Of a stretch of DNA of 64,000 nt, positions 29,601-39,379 are shown piece after piece; position 1 is the first letter of the stretch, and every line of letters begins with the position of its first letter. Origin of the DNA: Chondrus crispus (Eukaryota > Rhodophyta > Florideophyceae > Gigartinales > Gigartinaceae); contig NW_005179057.1 of the NCBI RefSeq assembly GCF_000350225.1, positions 199,846-263,845 of the forward strand, given 5' to 3'. The notes beneath the pieces were generated by a model that saw only the letters and a list, made by a program, of their open reading frames with translations, searched no databases and was not told the origin of the DNA. Both the position numbers and the translations under genes were made by a program.

Positions 29601-31071
29601 AATTGAATCTCGGGACCCCGTGGCACGTCCGGTTTTCTCGAAACCTCCGTCGACTGGGCAAGCATATGACCCACGAGTGAAGTTAATTGCTGGAGAGTCT
29701 GATTCGTCTACCGAAGAGCATCGTTTCTTGGGTGGTTTGTTTGACAAAGATTCTTTCCGGGAGTACCTTGATGGTTGGGCAAAAACCGTTGTTGTCGGGA
29801 GAGGGCGGCTGGGTGGGGTTCCCACTGGCATTGTGGCCGTTGAAACTCGATCAGTAGAGCGCGTTACGCCTGCCGACCCAGCATCGCCAGAGACCCGAGA
29901 ATGCGTCGTCACTCAGGCCGGACAGGTTTGGTATCCGGACTCAGCCGCTAAGACGGCCCGCGCGATAAGAGACTTCGACCGTGAGGGTCTTCCACTCTTC
30001 ATCCTGGCAAATTGGAGAGGGTTTTCAGGAGGAATGAGAGATATGTATGATGAGATTTTGAAGTCGGGCTCAGAGATTGTTGATGCGCTCCGATCATACA
30101 AGCAGCCAGTGTTTGTGTATATTCCTCCAGGGGGCGAATTACGGGGAGGGGCATGGGTTGTCTTAGACACGCTCATCAACCCGGCGAAGATTGAGATGTA
30201 TGCAGACAGTAATTCCCGTGGTGGAGTCCTAGAGCCAGAAGGAACTGTAGATGTGAAATACCGCAGGAGGAATATCATCAAGACAATGCATAGACTTGAC
30301 CCCAAGTTGCGCAAGCTTGACCAGGAACTCTCCGAAGGAAAACGATCTGGAGGGTTCCTAAGTGACGAACGGAAACGGGCTATTTACGAGGCTGTCTATG
30401 CGCGGGAGGTTGAAATTCTTCCTGTATATCGCAATGTCGCAACTGCCTTCTGTGATCTTCATGACACTCCCGGACGACTTCTCGCCAAGAAGGCAATTAG
30501 AGATGTAATCGAATGGCACAATGCCAGGTCTTTCTTCTACTGGCGAATGCAGCGTCGGTTGGCTGAGGAAAGGATGAGGGAGAAACTCAGCATTGCAGAC
30601 CAATCCCTTTCTCATGAAGAGATTACTGGTTTGTTGAAGAAATGGGCAGCAGATTACAAGATGGAAAGTGGAATGAGTGGTCATACCACTGGGGATGATG
30701 AGATGAACACAGAAGCCTTTCCGAATGACTCAGGAACGAGTTCATTTGAGAAAGATGATAAATGGATTTTCCATTGGTTAGAGGTCGAAGAAGATGCAAT
30801 TGAGAAACGGATTGAGAAAGTGAGAACTGCAAGCATTGCTTCTAGTGTTTCTTGCTCGTACAAACAGTCTCGGGAAGGCTTTTTGGATGGAATTGAGTCG
30901 GCTATGAGGAATTGTAGTTCCGGTGGCGAAAGGTCAGATTTGATATCTGCCATACAGTCAAAAATTGGCCTGGTGACGTCGTCAGGAACGACGTCCTCCT
31001 CTTCTTTAGGAATTCTCAGTAGACTTGGGAAACTTGGTTGGGATAGGGATAGAAGTCTTGGGTTACGGTAG
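23668..31071 (+). CDS. ACC1: acetyl-CoA carboxylase, homomeric multidomain
   Basis: It carboxylates acetyl-CoA to malonyl-CoA with biotin, ATP and bicarbonate, in the cytosol judging by the absence of an obvious targeting peptide. I chose the ATG at 23668 (MTRTHDESPS); the frame extends 10 codons upstream without an ATG. Length is 2,467 residues, somewhat longer than yeast or animal enzymes. The biotin carboxylase begins at about residue 30 (RKILIANNGIAAVK), with the ATP-grasp loop EGGGGKGIRVV near 225 and ELNPRLQVEHP near 350. The biotin attachment site EVMKM has its lysine at residue 736. A central region follows, with a low-complexity insert of about 70 residues near 1400-1470. The carboxyltransferase (about 1640-2250) has MGSGLIAGETSKAYDE, NWRGFSGGMRDMYDE and SRGGVLEPEG. 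A C-terminal serine-rich tail follows. No intron or lesion was seen. Confidence 0.97.
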   Translation: MTRTHDESPSLANAERDSKHPIDDYVKSLEGKRSIRKILIANNGIAAVKAIRSIRRWSYETFGNERAVEFVSMATPEDVSANAEYVRMADMWTSVPGGSNNHNFANVDLITDIADRFSCDAVWAGWGHASENPDLPAKLSSMGITFLGPNPKSMYALGDKIASTIIAQSANVPTVAWSGSHLTVDYKDLGSVPDDVYQEACILSADHARRVAEKVGYPLVVKASEGGGGKGIRVVFEENAICAAYRQVASEVPGSPIFLMRLVQDARHLEVQIVADETGDAIALYGRDCSVQRRHQKIIEEGPVVAAPPAVWKGLERAAIALAKEVGYVGAGTVEYLYKGDKENGEFYFLELNPRLQVEHPVTEWITGVNLPALQLHIGMGIPLKNVATIRKFLGLPEVMLPMSEPHVHPTTTSPFKSTSTPFHVGDKDSLEELHIDSPVPPHGHVIACRVTAENPDEGFQPTSGAIQELTFRNTPNVWGYFSVGASGGVHEFADSQFGHLFAWGDTRESSRRSLVLALKELSIRGDIRTTVEYLIKLLEMEAFKENRITTAWLDSLIADKVAAEKPPTDLAVVIGAVCRAHMDFSARAESFTKCLERGQLPPLDKTLVEFPVELIYEDVKYSFTVTRSDVSAFKVRLAENGDADAGGSSSVLAELRTLADGARLVLANGRSHVCYAREEPAGLRLSIDGKTCLFPKDYDPTTLSSSVSGKLVRYLVESDEHVEVGQPYVELEVMKMYLTLSTPESGRIRLLAPEASSIEIGDVIARLELDDPSKVRRAELFHGHLPNFAPPQALGSKPHQQFVSAKRDVILLLRGFDARPSALEDFMDAIDDVRVCAGEIREVLSSLSGRIPTRVSQSIEAELRSMLAKAGVPETKDLGGRVKLHGRFAVSDDGVHLGSEEWLARAQLVSLSVSRILLSCQGIPEAEELANVARQYTNGTVLATTLAHMLDEYLDIEKLFARRTGGAADALFELRDAKKGDLASVVEVAASHVRLKDKNSALVRFLKTLTAPSAAAVLAEENAQTAEFKARLHQLSQLYAPEYSDIALRARLMLADLRKPHFHQRRSSVLKLLQQVVNCDPDQQESALQNMVSMSESILDVLVSFVLPSNNDDVSPAVRKIAAKIQLLRSYRAYEVTNLEVVTGAQSNSSLTAEWRFRFLKRDDSNTIANDISNTVKNPVQMPRGITSFDSADNLSNAIGGACDPLNDDSLRVGLLAAFNQWETMEEEFDSILESHANKSEVSSERDVNVMTILLRWDSNAFSNSMSTSDKSSSRNSKSGVEHGDDLRDPFASESVVSQALSQFCKAKGSRRDLAAKAGLKSITFIVAPAPSNESVTYPGFYTFRVKGGFEEDPIYRHIDPPMAFQLELSRLSNFSINRFGYPTRSVHVFFAQDKTTPRRMHGGGPAIRERPPLRNGSVEEKAPAANRVGSSSASEIIESKTTMGKSNPTKTGCPQEDPKPMTGRVDRDVDARFFVRAVIRQADVFANSKDGAVVSMPEAERTFVEALDAIEMASCDRRFRRTDFNHIFLNVVPPVQIDIDDVEAICRRMFQRYAIRCWSLRVFAVEIKVAALVVENDTPSTTIPLRFLLFNPTGHMLRVESYVESTDRNSGIEKIISVSQQNPGSLHGSLVSEPYPVMDRIQRRRVVAQAMETTYVYDFLQIFTKQLQQLWRRYSEERLLGGFRRHKIPVSLIDSTELVLCHAGNEGDEPQLVEAKRQPGLNDIGMVSWLCTLRTPEYPQGREVIIIANDITFRSGSFGPDEDALFYAASKKSRQEGIPRIYLAANSGARIGVADEIRECLQVDWIDPSMPSKGFKRLAVKECDLPNVANFIKTGKKIGEDMVEVVDIIGEEHGLGVENLMGSGLIAGETSKAYDETFTLTYVTARSVGIGAYLVRLGQRVIQKKSAAPIILTGFSALNKVLGHEVYLSNEQLGGAKVMFPNGISHAVVKDDVQGVSAILNWLSYVPRVRGDRLPIIESRDPVARPVFSKPPSTGQAYDPRVKLIAGESDSSTEEHRFLGGLFDKDSFREYLDGWAKTVVVGRGRLGGVPTGIVAVETRSVERVTPADPASPETRECVVTQAGQVWYPDSAAKTARAIRDFDREGLPLFILANWRGFSGGMRDMYDEILKSGSEIVDALRSYKQPVFVYIPPGGELRGGAWVVLDTLINPAKIEMYADSNSRGGVLEPEGTVDVKYRRRNIIKTMHRLDPKLRKLDQELSEGKRSGGFLSDERKRAIYEAVYAREVEILPVYRNVATAFCDLHDTPGRLLAKKAIRDVIEWHNARSFFYWRMQRRLAEERMREKLSIADQSLSHEEITGLLKKWAADYKMESGMSGHTTGDDEMNTEAFPNDSGTSSFEKDDKWIFHWLEVEEDAIEKRIEKVRTASIASSVSCSYKQSREGFLDGIESAMRNCSSGGERSDLISAIQSKIGLVTSSGTTSSSSLGILSRLGKLGWDRDRSLGLR

Positions 31072-31510
31072 TTTAAGAAGTAGAATCGGCGTAGGCTGCG
31101 ATGTCGCGAAGAGAAGGGTTGGCACACAATGCCCACACCTAGTTACTACGTAGATATTTAAAAATGAAGTGAAACATATTCACACTTAAACGACGATCTG
31201 CTTAAAGCAATCTACAACTTGCTGAGAGACATTCATGCAGTTTTCGTAATACGTTTCGTGAAGGTAAGCAAGTCCCCGGACTTTTTCAAATGCGCGGCTC
31301 CTCAATTTTGAGTCGTTTTAGGATTAGGATTAGAAATTACCTGCTCATGTTTCACGGTACAACGATAACAGTTCAAAGCGCTGTGAGTAAGGAGCAGGTA
31401 TGTACGTGTCGTGCGTAGTACTGTACATGGCTCCTGAAAACATGAGTAGAGAGCCATCTTCGGCGAATGTGCCAAGAAAAATGATAACTGTGAACAGTAC
31501 AATTACGATT
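31072..31510. other. intergenic, downstream of acetyl-CoA carboxylase
   Basis: 3' flank of the gene, AT-rich. No gene seen. Confidence 0.45.
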
Positions 31511-31545
31511 CAGTAAGGTTGTCCGTAAAGTCAAGAAAACGCGTG
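31511..31545 (-). repeat. dispersed terminal repeat, copy c (inverted)
   Basis: AGTAAGGTTGTCCGTAAAGT followed by AAGAAAACGCGTG is the reverse complement of the ends of copies a (20697-20808) and b (34218-34330). With copy b it forms an inverted pair around 31511-34330, as the ends of a DNA transposon would. No target duplication was recognised. Confidence 0.6.
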
Positions 31546-31782
31546 TTATGTATGACAGCGTGTTTGCTCGGATTTTCTAAACGCAAATCTTTCAAACAAC
31601 GCGTTTGGCAAAACTCACAGCATATCGAAAACTCGGGGCATGTGAGTTTTCCACAAGTTTCACATCCGCCTGATCACAGCAGTGCCGGATCGACCCGTCT
31701 TGAAGGAAAACGAAGAGGGTTCTCCGTTCTTTTCATCAGCACAAACGAGTTTCAGACGGCACGGGTCGTATCGATATGCGTC

Positions 31783-32034
31783 ATGGACGCCCCTATCGCT
31801 TCATCTGCGCAGAGTCCATCATTGGATCAATGCGCGACAGGATCTGCCACAGATGCCGCCGAAGCAACCGCGAAAGATAGACAAGTAGAAACTTCTAAAA
31901 AGCGGTCCTCTCCGAACGGCTCCCCTCAGCCTGTCAAGAAGACGAAACACATCGCCCTTTCGACTGAGAACCTTTCTATCCTTGTGGCGAGCTACAATAT
32001 TCGCTTCAGCGAGTATTCGCGCAGGTGCACGTGA
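31783..32034 (+). CDS. hypothetical protein, 83 residues, possibly truncated
   Basis: The ATG at 31783 starts MDAPIASSAQSPSLDQ; a bipartite basic stretch KKRSSPNGSPQPVKKTK follows, resembling a nuclear localisation signal, then LSILVASYNIRFSEYS and a TGA. It lies between the inverted terminal repeat (31511) and the pogo-like element (32087), so it may be the first part of a gene inside a larger transposon, later interrupted. No family was recognised. Confidence 0.3.
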   Translation: MDAPIASSAQSPSLDQCATGSATDAAEATAKDRQVETSKKRSSPNGSPQPVKKTKHIALSTENLSILVASYNIRFSEYSRRCT

Positions 32035-32086
32035 TCCGTCGGGCGGCACAACGATGCACCAGACTTGCGTTTGTTGCGGGCAGGTA

Positions 32087-34194
32087 CACCCGATCACAGT
32101 ATTTAACCTGGGCCAGGTTAATTTTGAAGCTCATATTTCCAGTTGCACACATCAAATAATCTAGACCATGTTAATTTTGAATCCAGGCCAATTCCTGTGG
32201 AATTCCCAAATAAGCTGGACCATTTTATTTTTTGGTGATATATTTAACTTGGATGCAATCAACTTGCGCATCGCCACGACTCTTCATTCGATTGGCTCAC
32301 CATCAAAATGCATGCGATGTTCCGCAATAATGGCTTGAAGGTCCTGGGACAGCTGCTTTTCCTCCCACAAACCGTTCCAATTGAGGGCCAAACCGGTTCG
32401 AATCACCGCCTTTCTAGCGTAGGTGAGACCGTTTCTGTCTCTCTGCTCATTAACGTCTCGAACAGAAGCAGCAGCAAGCTGCAAGAAAAACCGTTTTCCG
32501 GGGTTAATGAGTTTTCCACTTTGCCCATTAACCGCTCTCATCTACTCTCCTCTCACAATCAGCCCAGCTTTGTACTGATCCCATCTTTTCTTCCACGCAG
32601 CCTTGATTTTCGAGATTACAAAAGAGTCTGCCGGCTGTAGCAAATCTGTCGTATTCGGGAAAACTTCATGAGTTCAGTGTTGATATTTGCAAGGGCATCG
32701 CGTAGAGCATCACTATCATTGTGACCTGAACAGTTGTCAACAAATAAAATTCTTTTCCCACCAGTGGGGTGTGGCCTCATTGAACGGGATTCAGTCAACC
32801 ATTCAACAAAAACCCGACTATCCATCTATCCCTTTTTGCCCGACCGGTAGCAAACGCCTGGAACGTCGTCGGGAACCGCTCTAATAGGGTATGAACAGTT
32901 TGAATTCTTGAAAACTAGCATCGAGGTTTCCAACCTGGCATCCCTTCCCCCAGTCAATCGAACCATCATCATCATTCTGTCGTCACCTGAAACCACATCC
33001 GCATACTTAACGCACTCCTCCCCTCGAAATCCAATGGTTCGGCCATTGTCCATATTAAAAATAAAATGGGTCTCATCCGCATTCTCGATGAGGTCCTCCT
33101 GGAACTGCCCTGACTCAAACCCCCTCTTGAGCATACCAAGGTGGAAGGCCACTGTCTTTCGAATAAAGTTTCGCTTGCCCAGACTAACAGAATGCTTTCC
33201 GACATGACGCCTGATCACCAGATTGTGCTTTACCGTAAAATACTCAATCTATCGTGCCGTTATTTTGCCGACGAGTGGATTATTGTTGGAATTGTCGGAC
33301 TGATGATATGGCTTCTGCTCATCCGCGTTCTGTACTAAATCAATCGCGATGGTCCGAAGGACGGCAGGGGTCATCTTGATACTTGCAGCTCGGAGACGAT
33401 CGAACTAAGCGCGAAGATCGCGGTAGAGAGCAGCAACCCACAGCGATTGCTTCCGTCCGCGACCTGGCATTGCTTTGAAATTGTAGCGCTTCCGGCCTCG
33501 CTGCAAGTGACCAGCTACATTTCCCGATCGACGTTTGTCACTGCCAATAGCGAGATACACATCTCTCCTCTTCCACTAGTACGAAACTTTCGCATGCTTG
33601 AATTTGTAGCTGCCAGTAAGCAACGACTGAAACTCCCTCAAGGCCTTTGCAAAGATTTGCGTGTCGCCAAAACTGACTGCTTCTTTCGTCGTCCATTTTA
33701 GTACAGAGAGGCGTTGCGCGATAGTAGAGACGAGATGCTGCTGACGGTGAGTATCTGGTAGAACATTCTGTGGACTGACGTCCATGTTCTCGGATTGCAG
33801 GTCTGCAGAAGCATCGTTCTGCGACCTGTGCGCCGCGGCGGTGGCCAAGGCCCGTTCGATCGGACCTCGGAAGCCATTTGGTTTCGAACAGTAAACGGAT
33901 CGGTTTGCTTGAGACTCAAAACCGAAATGGTATCACAGGTATCACAATCTACCAGCTGTCAAGAGGGAATCCACTTGACAGCTTGATACGTCTGTGCACA
34001 GCTCTGTTTTGTTTTGCATTTCACACCCTTGAATGACGTCGAAGCATGCTGACAGTCGTACAACGGATGCCACGTAATATCATCAGGAAGTATGATAAGC
34101 AGAGGAGGAGGGCTGGTCACAGCAATTAATCTGGACCATATTATATTTGAATCCATACTAATTTGTGTGTCTAGGTTAAATACTGTGATCAGTG
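32087..34194 (-). mobile_element. pogo-like (DDE_1) DNA transposon
   Basis: A 2,108-bp element whose ends share CAC(C)YGATCACAGTATTTAACCT as inverted repeats, each flanked by TA (32085-32086 and 34195-34196). One broken transposase gene lies on the minus strand. It is nested between the inverted repeats at 31511 and 34330. Confidence 0.8.
32284..33848 (-). pseudogene. pogo/DDE_1 transposase, broken
   Basis: Reading leftward from 33848: a polar N-terminus, then LSVLKWTTKEAVSFGD and a degraded helix-turn-helix region, then SLGKRNFIRKTVAFHLG. The catalytic domain has IENADETHFIFNMDNGR (first Asp), YPIRAVPDDVPGVCYRSG, RILFVDNCSGHN (second Asp), and in a shifted frame TTDLLQPADSFVISK with the third Asp. 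Lesions are a stop after HAKVSY near 33576, a TAG just before 32825 that interrupts the catalytic domain, a further stop near 33405, and a frameshift near 32650. The last frame ends at 32284. The gene cannot make an active enzyme. The family is inferred from the DDE_1 spacing and motifs. Confidence 0.8.
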
Positions 34195-34217
34195 TACCTT
34201 GCTGGAGGTAAGTCCGC

Positions 34218-34330
34218 AAAACTCGTGGTGGAATTTTTCAATCTCGGGTTTACTTCACGTCTAGTGACTTTGTGGCCAAATGGAAAAAACAACAACGCGT
34301 TATTTTACGGACAACCTTAGTGCAGTACAG
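34218..34330 (+). repeat. dispersed terminal repeat, copy b
   Basis: It starts AAAACTCGTGG and ends ACGGACAACCTTAGTGCAGT and a few more bases; compare 20697-20808 and, inverted, 31511-31545. Confidence 0.65.
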
Positions 34331-34739
34331 GTACGCTTATCAAGTCGCGATGAGACGGCAACAGCATCTCAGACTGGATACTAAGGCTAGGACTGGGGAG
34401 AGAGTCTGGCTCGGGCAATGCGTAAACCCAAATAGAGATAATGTTGTGGTTAGTGGGGCGATCGTGTCCTGTTTGGTGGCAGAAAGGGGGTGAAATGGCT
34501 TTTGTTGTAGTGATGAAGGGGTGACGCTGTAAAATTTGCAGAGGTTTACATCCGATAAAGAATTATTTGTAGGGATCGTATAGGCGACGTACTCAACAGG
34601 GGGTGACCGCAAAGAAGTTGGTTGTTCGGGAGGGGCGACAGAATCTGAAAAAAGTGGACAGTGCAATATATTGTGCTACATGACAGGCGAAATCGGATAC
34701 TAAGGCGATACTAAAAGAGCGGCTACTCTGCGGTATCCC
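34331..34739. other. no recognisable gene
   Basis: Between the terminal repeat and the MULE transposase fragment. It may be the 3' flank of the MULE. Confidence 0.4.
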
Positions 34740-35938
34740 CTACTCTGCGGTATCCCCATACAGCTGTTTCAGAGAGCAGTCCTTCACTGTGTGATCTGCC
34801 ATCCGACACAAAGAACAGGAGTAGACACGCTTCTTCTTGGCAGCAGGGCCTTTTTCGTACCAGGTTTTTCTTCGCCTACCCGCTCTCCTAACCGGACGAC
34901 CCTGTGGCGGCGGCAAAGCTTTGGGAATTTGCAGATTCTGCCTCTTTGCAACCAGAGTCTTTGCATTGAATAAAATGTCGTCGACCACAGCTTGTGAAGG
35001 AAGACTGTACTCCACATTTTCGTACTGCTTGACCCAGGCTAATGTTAGATGACGCGCTTCAATGAATCGATGAAGATTGCTTGGTCCATACTTTTTGAGG
35101 ACAACAGAGACTCTATGCCAACAGGGGAATCCAGATCCATTTGTAGAGTAAGCGCAGCATAAAGGGGGGGTTTGCGGATTCTTGCTAAGCCTTACAAGAC
35201 GCATAACAGTTCCGTTTTGCTGACTAGCTACGGTAGCTTCCATTTGCGATGTCCCATCCAGAAAACGAACGGAAGACCGATATGCACGAGCTCTCTGAAT
35301 TAGGTATGCGAGATGGTTCTGTGTGCGAGGCGGGACCGAACCTGAACAAGACAGGGCACTGTCCTGACGACGCAAAAAATTTGTTCTCTGCAGAAGCACG
35401 ACCTTTGACAGCATCTTCTGAGGCTCCACAAAACGAATATTATTCCTAAGATCAGCCGACATCTGGCTTTCTGCTCCTTGCGAAGTGGTAATAAGGTCCT
35501 GTAAGTCTGAAAATGCCCTACATACTTCAGAATCTTTGAACCTATCCAGATATGCCTTTTGTTTCGCAGAAAAATCTGTCTTCAGAGCGCAGACCTGTTC
35601 TCGTGACGGAGCATTTACTGCTCGTTCATATAAACGAATTCCGACGCCCTTGTTGGATCCTAATCGCCCGGACATGTTCTTCTTAACATTAAGAGGATCA
35701 AGGAACAACGAAGCATTTTCATCACGTCCCGGTAGGCTGCGTCGATGGATTTTTCTTGATCGACAATTGTCACCCTCCTACTACTATCAAAACAAGTAGT
35801 TTCTGCACATGCCTGAAAGACCTTTCCCCAGGACTCTTGGTTCTCAGGACCAACGAAGTGCGCAAAGACCATACGGCAGAGCTGATGATTAGCATCGTAC
35901 CCGATAACCTGAAAGGTAGACCCATACGACTGCATTCC
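34740..35938 (-). pseudogene. MULE transposase, C-terminal part, cut by element B
   Basis: Mutator-like transposase fragment entering from the element B boundary at 35938. The catalytic end reads STFQVIGYDANHQLCRMVFA, then a WGKVFQACAET helix and VTIVDQEKSIDAAYRD (Asp/Glu region). A one-base frameshift near 35729 leads to FLDPLNVKKNM. Further on is a SWIM zinc-binding motif (CCAYSTNGSGFPCWH) and a CCHC knuckle (CSLCRMADHTVKDC) before the stop at 34740. Domain order (MULE catalytic, SWIM, knuckle) fits the family. The N-terminal part is missing and is not found beyond the other end of element B. Frameshift and truncation make it dead. Confidence 0.8.
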
Positions 35939-37065
35939 TGTAGTGCAATAATGGGCTCTACGGGGGGGTGAAAAGAAAGGAAAATATTTGGATATGAAAA
36001 GTAGTCCGGGTTGGGGGACACACGTGTGAATAACTGCACAGTTTTAATTTTTAATTATTTTATTTTATTTAGTTAATTAGTTGGCATTAATTTTGCTGAC
36101 ACTAGATTAGATCTAGGATCTAGCGCCGCGAGCCGCTGTAGTGGCTCCGGCGGGGCGATATATACCTTAGCCCTCTGACCACCAAGTCAGTAAAGGTAAC
36201 CCGAGTTGCCAGAGTTGAATATCGCCTTGGTCGAAGTCCGTCTTTCCCAAGACTCTCCCTTTTACCACAGATTACGTTATCCTTTGCGCTCGGGGGTTCC
36301 CTTTCCTTTTCCTTTATTTCACCTATCCTTTTCTATTTCTATCTCTATTTCTATTCCCTTATCTTGTGTTGGTTCCACAGTGCCTGATTGCGATCCGCAT
36401 TGTGTAGACTTGAGTCATCGGGCTCTTGTGTTAGTTCTTTTGTTTGTTGTTGGTGCCATCGGCTTTGGTTGCGACCGGACCGGGGTAGGTGTCTTGGCCA
36501 TCGGGCGACACGGGGGTGTAGCGCTGCTACTTGTTTACGTTTACCGACGGAGGCTGTTGCAACGACGTTTCCCTCGAAGGTCCTGTTGTGTATACAGGAC
36601 AGTGTTGGTTCCATCGGATACAGGTTGCGACCGTTCCGGTGTCGGTACTTTGCCATCGGGCAGTACGGAGGTGTAGCGCTGCTACGTGTTTGCTAATTCC
36701 CGTCGGGCTGCGTTGCGACGCCCCCGTCGAAGACCTTATCAAGGGTATAAGGTGTAACAGGCGCTTCGCGAGCATTGGATTTACGACCCATCGGGCCCGG
36801 CTTCCTTATTACCGCCCCGAACTCGCCGAGCAACTGCCTGTACAAGACTCTACCACCATCCGTCTCGGGGCGGGCCTCTTCCTTTTGCCCCCCCCTATCA
36901 GGGACTCGAGCTACTGTGGGCCGCAAACCCACTTAAAGGGAAAGGGAGAATCGGACACTCCGTAGGGCTGTGCCGTCGGCAACTCTTGTTTGTTGTTGTT
37001 TTTTGGTTGTGTTGTCGCTGGACCGTTAGACCCTGGTTCCGGCCTGACAGGCACATTGCACTACA
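35939..37065 (+). repeat. 5' LTR of element B
   Basis: 1,127 bp. It contains ATATATA at 36158-36164 within GGGGCGATATATACC, a likely TATA box, also present in the 3' LTR at 62331-62337. Pyrimidine-rich runs of TTTCTA type lie near 36320-36355. Confidence 0.88.
36158..36164 (+). promoter_or_regulatory. candidate TATA box of the element B LTR
   Basis: ATATATA in a GC-rich setting, kept in both LTRs although much around it has diverged. Confidence 0.45.
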
Positions 37066-37069
37066 TAAG

Positions 37070-37085
37070 TGGTCTCCCGACCTAG
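37070..37085 (+). other. tRNA primer-binding site of element B
   Basis: TGGTCTCCCGACCTAG, the same 16 nt as in elements 1 and 2, four bases after the LTR. Confidence 0.85.
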
Positions 37086-37157
37086 AATCTGGAACTGAAC
37101 ACAGAAGTCGGAAATAGGTAAATTAGTTCGATAGGTCTCGTTTATTAAGAGCGGACC

Positions 37158-39379
37158 ATGGCATCAAGCCAACCCAAGGACGTCGGTCCTGGGGTCAGAA
37201 GGGCTGGATCAGCTCAAGAGTCGAGGATTCCGCGAAGACCTCGTACACGTAGCCAAGGAAATTCGGCTACTGATCCAGTCGCAGAAGCGTCCCCTTCGGG
37301 GACGGCCGTTGAGAAGAACGGCCTGGAAGAGAAGGTCGAAAAATTGAGCGAGGAGATTCGTCAGGAGACGAAGAACAAGCTCGACGAACTTTTGGGCATT
37401 TTTCAGAAGCAACAGGAGTTGCTAAAATCCGAGTTCCACGCTGCGCTTGAAGAGCTGACAGCCCGTGTGGTTCTCGTTGAGAATTTAGGCGCCGATGCGT
37501 CCCTGAGCCGAGATCCGGAAGTGCTGGATTCGCTAAAGCTCGCCGCGAAAGAAGCGCGGCGAGACGCGAATCAGGCCCTGGAAACGCTGGCCAAGACAAG
37601 GGACAGCATCGACGACCGGTTGTACCGCGCTTCGCGGCGACTCAAGGACCTTGAGCAAGCTGCGGGCCGGGCCGAACCAAGTTTGGACGCGGGATCGCTC
37701 TCCGAGGGAGAAGAAATCGACAGTCCATCGAAGAAGGACAAGTCAGTCCGGACCCGGGATTCCAAGTGGAAGAGCCCCAAGTCGGCCAAGGGCCGAAAGA
37801 AGAAGAAAAGTCACTGTAGTGACGACCGCAAAAATTGCGACTCAAATTCGGAGTCGAATATTTCAGCAGAAAATGGTGACGACGGCTCGTCGAACCATTC
37901 AAGAAATTCCGACCGAAGATCGACAGGCGGAAAGGAATTTCGTCGAATAAGAAGAGCTCCAAACGAGGCGGAGTCACTTCGTCCGCCTCGCGGATAGATC
38001 AAGAAGCGGAGCCAGAAGACATCGCGACGCGGCGCGGACCGCGATGGGAGGAGTTGGAGGAATTAAATCCGACCAACCACCTCTTCAAGAAGTTGCTTTC
38101 GTACAGGACCTACCGCCTGCGGAACCCGCAGACACGTTTGTCGGGCAAGCGGCGGACCGCCGTGCGAAAGATCAGAAGAGACATACCACCGAAGGTGAAG
38201 AGAGACAATACGTTCACAGGAGACGATGGCGTATTGGTTCTAGATTTTTTAGCTAAGATAGTCCAGGAATTCGACACCCAGGAGATGAACGAAGGCCAAG
38301 CGATCCGCTTGCTACCGGAGTTCCTCAGCGGAATCGCCTTGAGACAGTACACTTCGGTGTCACAAACGGCGGGGTCCCACCATGGGAAAATATCCGTCTG
38401 GCCGGAGGCAGTACAGCGGCTATTGCGAAGCTTCGCCACCGATGAGGCAATCCGCCAAGCCGTACTCGCTTTACGGGAAGTACAGCAGCTACCGTCTGAA
38501 GACGAGATGGAATTTTATATCCGTCTGACGGACGCGAGCAATCGATGTGGAAACGTATATTCGATGGAAGAACAGATGACAATGTTTATTGAAGGACTCG
38601 ATTCGAGTATCAAGCCGATGGTATCTCAATACCGACAAGACAATCGGGACGTTTCGTTTTTGAGACTAGTTAATTACGCGAAGGGGCATGGCTCGGCGAG
38701 CCGCGCCAAGGAGAGGAAGACTAGGAGAGTCACCATCCAAGCGCCAGCGACGCTAAGGACGGGGGGAAGCAGAAGCCTCCGCACCCCACGCGAAAAACCC
38801 GCGGCGCGGTCCACTTGGCCGATTCACTTTCTGCGTCCAGGGGACCTAGTACTGTTGACCAGGAAGAAAATGGATACGCAGGAGCGCTGGTGGCCGAGGG
38901 CGATTTTTATGACCCCTCCGAGGGGTATGGAGACGAGGATCACGGGGCTAGTGGGATGTCCACGCTACGGACGCCCACGTATACGACGGGCTCGTATACA
39001 GAGGCCGCGGAACCCGTGTTGGCGTTTCGAGGGCGCGGACACACGCCCGCGCCAAGAATTCCGATGGAAGACAAGGGTACGGCCTTCGGAAGACCGGGCT
39101 GGACGGGCCGGCCGACGGCCCGAGGACCGCCAAGGTCGCCGTACCCACAGAAGAAGCATGGCCTCGTATGCTACCATTGCTACGAGAAGGGCCACGGAGC
39201 GCCTACGTGTTTGCTCTCGTTCCGAGAGATGCACCGAGTTCTGAAGAACTACGAGATGCTCTCCCCGATGGAGAGGTTGGGAATTCCGTCGACAAGTTAC
39301 CTGAAGGTAAAACAGTGGTTCGAATCACAGGCGGCGAGCACGCCGAGTGCCTCTGCCGAAGGTTCGAACCGGACATCAG
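37158..39379 (+). pseudogene. gag: Gag of element B, frameshifted and interrupted by element 2
   Basis: The ATG at 37158 (accATGg) starts MASSQPKDVG. The first frame has a basic, acidic and coiled-coil N-terminus and ends at 37997. The sense passes near 37930 into a second frame with the gag domain (EEELNPTNHLFKKLL region, then DFLAKIVQEFDTQEMNEGQA). Near 38760-38800 it passes, beside a G-run, into a third frame with one CCHC knuckle (CYHCYEKGHGAPTC). Element 2 interrupts this frame at 39379. Beyond it the frame continues at 51849 and stops with TAA at 51908-51910. The two internal shifts are ordinary decay; the interruption is the nested insertion. Confidence 0.85.
39375..39379 (+). repeat. 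target-site duplication of element 2, left copy
   Basis: ATCAG directly before element 2; the right copy is at 51844-51848. Confidence 0.95.

Noticed and set aside
31315..31335. Interstitial telomere repeat (TTAGGATTAGGATTAG)
   Set aside because: Only two and a half units; too short to mean anything.
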